DNA from: Apis mellifera
Taxonomy: Eukaryota; Arthropoda; Insecta; Hymenoptera; Apidae
Reading direction: 5' to 3'
Assembly: GCF_003254395.2 (NCBI RefSeq)
Contig: NC_037642.1
Location: 7,701,736-7,765,735, forward strand
DNA length: 64,000 nucleotides
Shown: piece after piece, positions 26,170 through 37,234 of the stretch
How the letters are laid out: every line of letters begins with the position of its first letter
Numbering within the stretch: position 1 is the stretch's first letter
The notes under the pieces: generated by a model
Database searches by the model: none
What the model was told of the DNA's origin: nothing
The model's input: only the letters and a program-made list of their open reading frames with translations
Made by a program: the position numbers and the translations under genes

Positions 26170-26385
26170 CGTTCGCTCGGGTATCGGGTATCGTCGCGAG
26201 CGATTGCTGAAAATTCATTGCTGAGAACCGAACCTATTAATCGTGATCAAGATATACGTAATAGGATGTAAGGCTTAACGATGCGCGACAAGATGAATTT
26301 TGTGTCTATTTTTAAACGGGAACTTGTTCGAGTTATTCTCTCTAATTTAATAAGAATCGCGCGCGTGAGGAATACGGGAGAAAGT

Positions 26386-26392
<7 letters not shown>

Positions 26393-26433
<41 letters not shown>
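26393..26433 (+). repeat. (AG)20 microsatellite
   Basis: About 41 bases of uninterrupted AG, 200 bp before the piggyBac-type element. Confidence 0.95.
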
Positions 26434-26437
<4 letters not shown>

Positions 26438-26631
26438 GCGATCGAGCGAGTGCAGTGGACGGATGAAATATTTCACGAGAGATGCTCGTGAAAAATCGTT
26501 TAGCGATGATAGACGTAAATAGTTTCTAACTTATTAGTAGCTTTCGATTAGTGGTTACCGAGCAGAACGAGTAACTGATCGTTCTAACATGATTGGGTTG
26601 AAGAAGGGCACGAGGGACACTAAATTGTTAA

Positions 26632-26850
26632 CCCTTTGCACTCGAAGATTCTTTTCGAAGGAAGCACGATCGATATCAAAAGTGACGGAAACCTTTCGAA
26701 TTAAAAAAACTTGGACTTGAATTTCTCGCGTGCAAACATTACTTCTCTCGTTTAGAATTAAAATTGAAGAATTTTTTGAGGAATAAATTACTTTTAAAAA
26801 TACTTGGAAAGTTTTTAAGATTGGGATACTAGGTTCACGAGTGCAAAGGA
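26632..26850 (+). mobile_element. piggyBac-type non-autonomous element (MITE), 219 bp
   Basis: The left end reads CCCTTTGCACTCG (26632-26644) and the right end CGAGTGCAAAGGA (26838-26850). These are inverted repeats of 13 bp with one mismatch, at the outermost base. Both ends are flanked directly by TTAA (26628-26631 and 26851-26854). A TTAA target duplication with 13-bp ends starting CCC is the hallmark of the piggyBac superfamily. The interior is AT-rich and has no transposase frame, so the element could only move with a transposase supplied from elsewhere. Strand is arbitrary. Confidence 0.85.
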
Positions 26851-28070
26851 TTAATTCTATTGCGATAGATCGACGATTTCATCCTGCTTAAGTCACCTCG
26901 ATAGATCCTCCATCGTTTTAAAAAAAAATTTCCTTTCGATAATAATATTTCATAATCAACGTGACTCGAAGATATTTCGGATCTATCGATATCTTAAGCA
27001 GGGTTGGACGATCGCGGCAATCGAGGACGAAGGAGCGCGGAAAAAAAATATTTTCTTCGTGTGAAGAGAAGCATATTTAATGTACGGTACGAACCGCGTG
27101 AAGAAAGAGCGAAGAGAGAGCCGAGAGCCGAGCGAGATGCCCACAAGTCGTACGCGATCGAATTATCCAACCACCAGAACAACTAGGTCTCGGTACTCGT
27201 AACTAGGGAGTTGTGTGAGGTACAAGTCCTGGCCGGCAGGGCGCGCGAGGTCCACCCCCAATCCCCGTACTTTAATAACCCTTGAACATTGTGCTGTAAA
27301 AAAAAAAGTATATACATACATATATATGTGTATATATGTAAGAAAAAAAGAATGGCGAAATAGTGTAGAAGACAAAAAGAGTGAAATTTCTCGTCTTATC
27401 TGTGTATCATGTACACGGATAAGAGGGAGAATCGAGGGAGGCAAGGAGAAGGCAAGAGAAAAGAGAAACTTCCTAGAAATTCTGGTGCCCCCTAGAAATA
27501 AAACGAGCCTCGAGAGCTCCTTTAGACCCTGGAAATTAGAATAACCTGCAACACGTAAATCAATTTATATATGTGATACACCGACACTCAGGCATATACT
27601 TAAATATTTATATACATATATATTTAAGGATAACACGCAAGGAGATTTTTTAAGATTATACACACGTGTTTTCTAAATAAAAATCTAACGATACACGCGC
27701 TTCTCTTATTTCTCTTAACGATCGATCAATGCAATCGAACGAAAACGAATATATCATATACAGACATGACACAGATGTAGATTACAAACAAATACAACAC
27801 CGTTATTACTGTACATGAGCAGTAAAGTGCTTGCTTACTATTATATCGCGGGTCCACGCAGGAACACACTTGTCGATGACGAGGTACGTAACAGGAAAAA
27901 ACAGGGTGAAGGGCACCAGAGCGGAGGACACGTTCTCCAAGCTTCCTCTCCTTCTCCTCCTTCTCGAGAAACTCGCTAAATTTGGCCAGCCTTAAAACTG
28001 GAGAAGGAGATTAAAAGAACAAAAAGGACAATGAAACAGATATATGCCATACATATTGTATTAAGAGGAA

Positions 28071-28084
28071 AATAAATAAATAAA
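28071..28084 (+). terminator. Candidate poly(A) signal cluster
   Basis: Three overlapping AATAAA hexamers start at 28071, 28075 and 28079. They are followed within about 30 bases by GGGTGTGTACGG and further G/T-rich sequence, as expected for a cleavage site and downstream element. It would end a 3' UTR of about 4.5 kb for the short hth isoform. Confidence 0.35.
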
Positions 28085-30516
28085 TGCAAGGGTGTGTACG
28101 GAGGTTGGAAGGTGGGCTTCGGCACCAGTCGGTCGGAACCCTAGTTACGAGTGCCGAACCTAGGGTCGAGAGAACACACTTGGTCTCTCGGCTTCTCCCT
28201 TTCATCCCCACAAGATAACGATACGACGGATGGAAGTCACCATGTCCGAAGATAAAAGAAAGAAAAATGGAAAATCATGCTCATAATCGGTGTTTTTCTA
28301 TTCGATTCTAACGATTTATATTGTACGTAAAAGAACGCTCAATTTTTACATACTACGCTTCAAAGCAATTTTTATATGTCCCGCCACGTTTGTTCGTTAT
28401 ATATATATATATATACTTTTTATTATTATTATTATTATTATTATCTCGACTATCGCGCGGAAATTGTACATTCTTTTTTCCCTTTTATTTTATTCGTGTA
28501 TTTTTACAAGATTGTTTCAATTTTTTTCGTTTGTTGCGTCTTCCATTTAAGAATCGTTCGAAATCGATCGATTCGTCGATAATCGTTTCTTTGTAAACGT
28601 TTCTTGATCGCGTAGTAGATTAATATTACGATCGTTGATGCTGCGATATTCTTCATTCTTGTTTTTTTTCTATGTACTCTCTTTTCGTGTTGTTTCATTT
28701 TTTTTATATTTTTTTTCTCTCTCTCGAACGAAAAGAGTTTCTGTACTTATTGTGGAATATATATGTATATTAAACACACACATACACATATACATATATA
28801 TATATATTCGGAAAGAGATGAAATATTGCTCGCTCGACCGTCCGCGCGAGGATTCGCTTCAATTACGCTTATCGAACGATCGACCGGACGCACGTAACAC
28901 GCGGAGCGTCTTCTCGAGCGCGTTTCTCGAGACGAAAGTCGCGCACGTATAGATGAGAATGAAACCGACGTGAATACATTGTGCCATAGGTGCAGAGCAG
29001 GCGCTCGCGCGTGCGCTCAGACTGTGTACTTAATTATCTTTAATCGGTATTCTTCTATTAAACGAAACGAATGTTCAAAGATGCGATGAAAAAGATGCGT
29101 TTGTCAATCGGCCACGGTCGCTCGAGAGTCACGCCAATTGTTAAAAAGAGGAGAGATAAATTTGAGGACGAATGCTTGTTTTCTAAAAACTTTTTCTGAT
29201 ATGTTTTGAATATTAGCTCGAGGAGAAAGATCCATCCTACGTTGATTGTTGACGAATTATTTAGAAGCTGAAAATATCATTGTTCGAAATTTCTTAAGCA
29301 TTGAAAAATTAAGTGATATTGAAAAAAAGAGGAAAGGAATATTTTTTAATGTTCGATAAAAAACGATCTTTCCCATCGATCTAATATTAATTTCCAGACA
29401 GGAACTCTCGTTCGACCATGATCGAAACGTTTCACGGAGATGCTCGGTCGATGTAGCTTGCGTTTCACACGTGCTCTGTACATTTACGTTTATTTTCCAC
29501 CAAGCGTGGCCCCAAGAAGGGAAAATTCTTCTGGCCTCGCGAGAGAAACAAAGGAGAATCTCGATCGGCGCGCTCGATCGATCCCTCCTTCCATCCAGGG
29601 TGAGGAAGAAAAAAGAAATCGTGTTTGTCAAACGATGTCGCGATTATTCAATGTACCGCTGTATCTTCTTTACTTCTTTTTTTTTTTCTCCTTCGTCGAA
29701 TAGTTTCTTTCTTTCTTTTTTTTTTTTTTTTTTTAAGGATTTTTCTTACCTTTTTCCTTTTTCTCAATTTTCTCGTTTCGCGCGAGATTTGTTGTTAACG
29801 AGATTTGTCGAGACGAGACTTTGTTACGAGCTTTATCGGATGAGTTTCACGAATCACGTACGAACACTTCAGAAGGTCACACACAACACGCACGCGCGCC
29901 AATCACGGATGTGCATAGTTATACACACACGTAACACACGCAATTACAAACACATGTACACATAGAGAGGACGCGTACACGCTGTTTCAATTAAACCGAG
30001 GTGCATAATTATAGACGCGTGTCGAGAGAGACGAGAACATCTCCCACTCTGTGTCTCTCTCGGTACAAAATCGACGGATATTGTGCATGTATGTGTGTTT
30101 ACGATTTACCTTAAAAAAAAAAAAAGGAAAAAAAAAACTTAGGCTTAAGGAACGATTTGGATGAGAATTTTTTCGATTACGGAGAAGAAAGAAAGAAAGA
30201 AGGAAAGAATGTGTGTGTCTGTGTGCGCGTGAGAGAGAAAGAGAGAAAGAGAAAAATAAAAGAAAAAAGATGGAGGGAAAAAGAGAAAACCGAGAAAAGC
30301 GACAAAACGAAAATTTGTGCAGAACACTCACCCGAACAATTGTATACGATTAGCATTACATAGCGATAATATATTACCGATAATGGATACTTGTTTAAAC
30401 TATTGTCTCAATCAACGTATTTTCATTATAAATAAATGTTAGCCTTGTTGAGTTAAAAAAAGGATTAAAAAGAAAAAAAACAGAAACTGAATAATGAATT
30501 AAGAAAGATGAAACAA

Positions 30517-30519
<3 letters not shown>

Positions 30520-30561
<42 letters not shown>
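30520..30561 (+). repeat. (TA)21 microsatellite
   Basis: Forty-two bases of uninterrupted TA, the longest TA run in the window. Confidence 0.95.
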
Positions 30562-30563
<2 letters not shown>

Positions 30564-30776
30564 CTTTTTGCCCGGCAATTTCCATCGAGAAACAACCGAT
30601 ACCACCGAGATCACCGGCCGAGATTACGAGCTCGCTCTCCAGCTCCTCTTTCCCTGTGCATGCAGAACACCTTCGTGTCCATTTTAATTAAAGCGTCAAC
30701 ACACACGACGGCCCTTGAGTCGTCGTCATCGTTCGCCAGATAACGCCACCAACCACCATCCTGGGATTCCTCGCCA

Positions 30777-30813
<37 letters not shown>

Positions 30814-31549
30814 TGTTCTTCTTCTTGGTCGTCATCGTCGCGGTCTTCGTCATGGTGTCGTGCTCGTCGTTGTTGGCCTGTGTGTAATTGCGATCGGATT
30901 TAATTAAATTCCCTCGACTCGCCGAAATCGACTCGTCGAAATCTGCCTCGCAACGAAGGGAGAGAGAGAGAGAGAGAGAGACAAAGACAGAGAGAGAAAG
31001 AAGGAGAGAGAGAAACGTTTCGTTTCGACGATCTGTCTGACGATCCTGAGGCGCGAAATCGCGAACAGGGGGAAGCGGGGGAACGCGATTCCTCGAACGA
31101 TAAACGCGGCCATCGAGGTTTCGAGCGAATTAATTAAGCGACGCGCGTTAAGGGATAGAAATTTCGCAGGATTCGTAGGTTCCGAGTGGCGGAAGGATAT
31201 ATCTATCGTTCATAGATCGACGAGAGAGGTCGAGGAGAAACTATTCCCTGGAGAAGAACGAGGAGGAGGAGGAGGAGGAGGAGAAACCTCGTGCAACACC
31301 GTGGACGCGACGAGGGAATATTAGGAGAAGCTCGGCCATAAATCTCGGTTAACCCTCCTCTAATAAATATTTAACCCTTTAAATTTGCAACAACCCTCGG
31401 CGCGTGTACCGATTTGCATAAGACTTCTATTTCATTTACACATCGCATAATTGAATATTTAAATTCAATTGGCCGTCGTTACGCGCTCGCTGTTCCGAGC
31501 CGCAAAACTGCAGTAAAACTTGTAACGGGGCCACTTTCCATCCCCCGAA

Positions 31550-31591
31550 AATCTACCCCCGCCCCCTTCCCTCCCCTGCCCTCAGGTACGG
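31550..31591 (+). other. Second, weaker ratchet-like acceptor-donor fusion
   Basis: A C-rich pyrimidine tract ends in CCTGCCCTCAG (to 31585) and abuts GTACGG (from 31586). The acceptor half is strong but the donor half departs from GTAAGT at two positions. It sits 8.4 kb after the donor at 23144 and 10.7 kb before the better site at 42257. Confidence 0.35.
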
Positions 31592-31766
31592 TGCGAGGCC
31601 TCTTCCTCTCTACGAGGAACCACGTCTCGTTGCCCACCCTCTCCGCGCCCCGATCAACCCTTGGAAATTGCTTCGAGAATATTTCGCCATCCCCCCTCCC
31701 TCTTCCCCGTTGAAGGGAGGGGGAACGTTGAGGGACGGACGAATTCTTACGTCGGAGCGGAAGAAC

Positions 31767-31790
31767 GAATCTCTCCGATCAGAGAGATTC
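31767..31790. repeat. Perfect 9-bp hairpin
   Basis: GAATCTCTC (31767-31775) pairs with GAGAGATTC (31782-31790) across CGATCA, about 180 bp after the ratchet-like site at 31585. Confidence 0.85.
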
Positions 31791-34166
31791 TCGAAACGTG
31801 ATTTTTGATATTTTTCGTTGGTATTTCATGGTTTTTTATGTCGTAGCATTTGGACGGGGCATCGAGGCCCGTTCGTTATTGTCGTCGGATTATTCAGCTC
31901 ACTAATTTACATTTATTTTTTTTGATTAATGGCATATACGAACATCGTCTATCGCGTAACGAAAAGTGAATAATACGCCTGTACACATATTCGAAAACAA
32001 GTTTTTGCCTAAATTTATTCGAACGGATAGTTAAAAATAGAGGAGGGGAGTAATAATCAATGAACTTTCATTCGTGTCTCATCGGATAAATGCATAAATG
32101 ATGTAAGACAATTTTAATTTTCCAAAGAGTCTGATTAATAATTAATTTCCGGCTGGAGATCGATTGTATTAATTCGAAACCAACGAAACGAATCACGCTG
32201 CTCGTACATATTTTAATATTAAAACTGCAATTACGCGAATCTAACAATAAGCCACGTTTGATCTCGCCGAGCGAAAGAATGAATGGCAATCACGTGGGCG
32301 AGCCACGTATATACACGTAGAGCTACGTCGCGAATTTTCGACGTTCCACTGGCCAAATTAAAACCGAACCCTCTCCGGCCCCTCTTATTTTTCTCATTTC
32401 TCCCCTCCTCCTCCTCCAACTCCTCCCCCTCCCCCCGCCTCAAAATATTTTTAGAAACGTTTCATCGGGTGACGAGCGTATATACCCGCCACGTGTCGAG
32501 ACCCGTTCGTGTTTCGTGGTGAATGTCCTCGCGCCTTCTCTTCTCCTCCTCCTCCTCCTCCTCCTTCTCATCATCATCATCATCGTCCTCTCTTCTTCTT
32601 CCTTCTTTTTCTTCTACTTCTTTTTCTTCTTCTCCTTCTCCTTCTTCTTCTTCTTCGAGGTTCGTAACAACGATCTCCTCTCAAAGCGACATCTGGTGTC
32701 GCGGTACGTATATGGCCGTTAGCACTTTCACGAAAGGGATTACCATTGTCACGTTATTCATGCTAACGATGATCGGCTGAGATCGGTCGCCACGATAATC
32801 GGCGTGTCACTAAAATCGAGGAGGCGGTCATTGTGAGCGACATACTGACAGCATAATAAATTATACCTTTCCTTCCTCCTCTCCCTTCCACCATCGCCCC
32901 GTCTCCTTCTTTCCAACGTCTTCTTCGCTCCTCCACGCGCCTTCTCCACGCTTTTCCCGCATCGTCGCTTCCTCCTCCTCCTCCTCCTCCTCCCTCTCCT
33001 CTTCCTTCTTCCAAGGCAAGAGTATGCGCAGCGTCGTAACGCGATACAAGAGAGTCCGGCACATCCGACCCGCGACGATAATCGCGAGGACAGCAGCCGA
33101 TTATATCGCGGCAAATCATTTTTTCGCCGCTGTTTTAGCGGACTTAACCCGTTTAACCGGTCGCCATCGCTCCAATTGCCAGTCTGAGAAGAAATTAACG
33201 GGTTGGCGGGTACGGATCCCTCTCTCTCTCTCTCTTCTCAATTCGTTCGTGTGAAACGTTATTGCTTCAACATATTGTCTTCTTTTTTTTTTCTTTTTCC
33301 TTTTTATATATAACATTGAAGAAAAATTTATCATCGTCGTCGGTACCCGATCGACCAGCAAGACAATCTGAATCTTTCGACCTGCCTGTTATATCTCTTC
33401 CAAAAATTTTAACTTTAATTTTCGAGAATTGCTCGTGTAATAATATAATAATAAAAACGCTTGTTGTTGGCCGAGAAGAATATTGTTGCTCGATATCACA
33501 CAAGGACAGGATAATTTCTGTGCCAATCGACCTGTCGATAATACGATTCTTATACCGCGCCGGCTAATGTAAAAGGGGGATGAATCGAACACATGTATAA
33601 TACATATTCCATTTTGCATATTAATTAAGTCGCAACGTCGATCTCTGTGCGCGCGTGTGTGTGTGTATGTGCGTATGTATCGAAGCCACGCCATCGTTCC
33701 CATTTCTCATCCGAGATACCCGACAATACACGTATACACATCAGTTGGCACCTACCACTTAAGCAATTTTTCACGACGATGTATGTGGCGGGACCGACGA
33801 TTATTCAAAATATCCCCGAACCAGGTTTCCTAAACCCTCGACTCTCTTCTTCAACTTTAAAATCGTGCTCGAGATAACGCTTTATTCGAAGTATTTTAAA
33901 CGGCCAGTGAGATTCGCGACTCGAACATTTAATTAAGAAAAAACGTAAATACTCTTTGAGTCTCTTTGAATATTAAATACGCATTTCGCGCTTCCTCTCC
34001 TCATCAAATGTTTATTCACTTTCATTTCGAAACGAGAATACCGAATTCTTGTCGAAATAAAATTACAATTTCCGAAAATAGAATTATTATCGTTCCAAAT
34101 AATAAGAAATATTCATTTCTATAATATTTAGAAGAAAACGATCGACTACTGTTGTTCTCGTTTTCG

Positions 34167-34200
<34 letters not shown>

Positions 34201-35795
34201 CAAAAAAGAAAAAAGTAATGCGACGTCAGAAAATGTTATATTATACTTTCGACTATCGATCGTCGTACCTGTGCTCGTACCAGGTAATATTCATAAATCG
34301 TCGACGAAAGCGCGGCTGCTGATGGCCGGAGCCGTCGTTTTTTTTTCCTCGCTTCTAAACCACAGCAGCCGCAGAAGAAAATCCGCTCGGACCGCCGCAA
34401 AAACCGCGCGATGCAAACGGTCTGGAGAGCCACGTTCCCACACCCACGCGGCCATGAGAGCTCTCCAAAGGTGTACGCGGCCATCGCTTCTCCCCGTTTC
34501 GAGTTCGTGATCGCAATAAACGTAAGAAGGATCAATTTCAATATTGCTTCTAATCGTACTTAGAACGAACAATTCGTAATAAATAAACGTTTTCTTCGTT
34601 CTATCTTCTACTTCTTCTTCTTTTTCTTCCGTCACACAAGTTTCTCTCAATTCTCAACTCTCTTCTATTTTCTTCTCCTTCGTCATCCTCCTTGCTTCGT
34701 TATTTTTATCTCCATCCTCATCCTCGCCATCATCGTCACCTTGTTAATCGGCTTCCTCGGCCTTCCCCCTCCCTCCCCTCATCCTCTTTATCTCCGCCTT
34801 TATCGGTTGCCTCCATCGTCGTTGACACGCGTGCATGACGGCCATCCACGGGCGTCACGTCACGCGATGTCAATTGTAAATCCACCCGTCTCGTGGAAAA
34901 TTACCGATCGCGGGAGGAGACGGCGAGCAAGTCTACTAGTCCCGCGAGTACACGTGCCTCTCTCTACACCTAAGAAAAGATAAATAATACACTCGCATTC
35001 CATTTCCATTCAATATCCGTTTAAATCCGACCTATTCTTTCAACAATTCTTTCTCTCTCGTCTTAAAATTATATATCGATCATTATTATTTATCATTTTA
35101 TCATCGAACTGACTATTTTAATATATCGAAACATTTATATATATTACATCAACGTTTCTATTACGTAATCCTTTTAATCCTATCCCCTCGAAAACGAATT
35201 CTACGAATTCCCAACGCGAATACTTGCGAACGTGAATATAATAACTGGTGGAATAATTCTCGAACAGAGAGATATACTATAATTAACGAAACGAATCCTG
35301 GAGCGATACGTCAATCGATCCACCTCTTGAAATCTTCATATAGTTCCTCGTTGTCTTTCTGAAAATTCTTCTGAAACGATCGTGGCCGCGAACCGAGGCA
35401 GGCGATAATAACATCGGCAGGGCGGCTAGCTACGTCAGCTGGGGATGTATATTTTCATAATGTAATATCGTTGCGCCACTTAGGGGTGGACTTTTTGTCG
35501 TGGAGGGTGGCCGTCGAGCGGATGCCACGCACAGCGGGCGTCAACGCAGGGGGATGGACGGAGAGGGGAAACGGAGATAGGAGGGAGACAGCAACTGGAG
35601 ATCTCTCCAACCCCAAATATATATATATATAGAGAGAGAGAGGGGGTGGAAAGTGCGCGAAGGGTGTTTTGCTGGTAATTGGTGCCAATTTAATCCTGCC
35701 CTTCGCTCGACGTGGCCTGTATTAACGGTAAGGGAGGCACGGTGGAGCCTCGACGACGAGGGTGGAGGGTTCGTGAATCCACCCTTCCCACGAAA

Positions 35796-35853
35796 ACACG
35801 CACGCACGCACGTACGCATGCACGCACGCACGCACGCACACGGGCGCGCGCGT
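35796..35853 (+). repeat. CACG-type alternating purine-pyrimidine tract
   Basis: About 47 bp of strict alternation (mostly ACGC units), one break, then GCGCGCGCGT. This composition favours Z-DNA. Confidence 0.85.
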
Positions 35854-37209
35854 CACGGCCACGTGCTCGCCTCTCCTCCGCCACGAGGAGGCGGGGGATG
35901 AGCGGCGAAAACACCGGGGATGCGTGGTGGTGAGAGGCCGCTAGGAAAATATAATTAACGGTAATCGGTCGCGTATATGGCTCGGATTAACTTTGGAGGG
36001 GCGGACGGGCAGAACCCTCCGATTCTTCGGGGTTAGTCGATCGAACGAGTTTTCCTACGGGATTACGGGGGCCGCCTTTGTTCCGTGCGACCGCGAACCG
36101 CTTCCGGAAAATTGCGGACGAACGGTTTCGGATCGATCAGCAGCCAGTGTTGTGATATTACTGTGATATTCCGCAAGAAGAATTGTGAACCATAATTCTA
36201 AACTGTGATTATTTGAATTTTGTAAAAACTTAACTTCTTCCGTGATGAGATGATACTTGGTGTGCACAATTTGTAAGGATAAAGCAGGAAAATTTAGATT
36301 TCCACGGGATTGTTCGAAGACACTTGAGGCTTTCCAAACCTCGAAAACACGAGCGGAACGAATCCAGTCCCCCAAGGTCGGCGAAGGAAGGCTTTCGAAT
36401 CCGAGGGCCCCCGTCCATTGTTCCCCCGGAGTCCCTTTTTGACCGGTCGGACGGAGAGCGGCGTGTATACAAAGTTATCCGCGAGTCTTATTCGGAGGGA
36501 CTCTCCTTTGGCTGATCGGTGGGAGGAGAAAGAAGAAGAGGTGAAACCGAAAGGGATTCGAAGCGGGAATAGCGGGCCAAGCGGAGCAAGCGGAAGAGGA
36601 GGCAACATCGTGGAGCTGGGACGAGATGGAGAAAAGGGGGAGCTGTCCGAGGAGTCGAAGGAGGCGAGGGAGTCGAAGGAGGGAGATGGCAGAAGATCTT
36701 GTATGCAAATTCCCTCGGTGCATCTCCGTGGGATCCTGGCGGGATCCGTGGAGGATTAACGGGCCGGCTCTCATGAAAGGAAGAGGGCGAGGAGGGTGGG
36801 AGCAAGTGGGAGAGAATCGGTGCCTCTCTCATTCTCTCAATCCTTTATGTATATCTCTCTCTCTCTCCTCCACCCCGAAAGAGGATCGTCTCGTCGTTTC
36901 GTCCTTCGATCCGCTCGGTTCGACCGAGAGGACAGCCAAATAAGAGAAGCAGCGCTTGCTCCGGCTAGAGCGAGTCCTGAGAGAGAGAGGGAGAAAAAAG
37001 AAGACGCTTCCAGAGAGCGGAACGAAGCTCAGTGGACATGAATTCTCGTAGTCGTCGTAGCTTCGATCCGCCTTCCGATCGCGCGGAAACTAGAAAGCGG
37101 GTGTAACAGGTCAGAGGAAGAACCTTCTTCTTCTCCTTCTTCTTCCACTTCTTCCTCCCTCGTCGCGTTTACTCCTTCGAGAGATGCGACTCTCCTCGCT
37201 CGCACGAGG

Positions 37210-37234
37210 GCCGCATACGCTCGGAGTATGCGGC
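37210..37234. repeat. Perfect 9-bp hairpin
   Basis: GCCGCATAC (37210-37218) pairs with GTATGCGGC (37226-37234) across a 7-base loop, in a GC-rich stretch. Confidence 0.85.

Larger units (their letters stand above)
23564..28090 (+). other. hth: Start of long hth intron; possible 3' UTR of the HD-less isoform
   Basis: If the donor at 23144 is skipped, transcription runs on into this stretch. Candidate poly(A) signals AATAAA occur at 26782, 27497 and 27676, and an overlapping triple at 28071-28084 is followed by GU-rich sequence (GGGTGTGTACGG). A Pumilio-type TGTACATA is at 24463-24470 and TGTATATA at 27329-27336. (GA)n runs lie at 26141-26169 and 26393-26433, poly(T) at about 25607-25624, and a piggyBac-type MITE at 26632-26850. 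No protein-coding gene is recognisable. The UTR assignment is inference; without transcript evidence this is simply intron. Confidence 0.45.
28091..35900 (+). other. Long hth intron, segment 2: no gene seen
   Basis: This non-coding stretch is rich in AT and simple repeats: TA at 28401 and 28790, TTA at about 28423-28443, a 42-bp TA run at 30520-30561, GTC repeats at about 30777-30812, GA at 30959, GGA at 31259 and CTC/ATC at about 32545-32580. The interval 27540-30450 is UTR-like, with many TGTA-containing motifs. A polypyrimidine tract ending CAG|GTACGG lies at 31561-31591. Perfect octamer ATTTGCAT is at 31412-31419. Alternating purine-pyrimidine DNA is at about 33646-33678 and 35796-35853. 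Confidence 0.7.
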
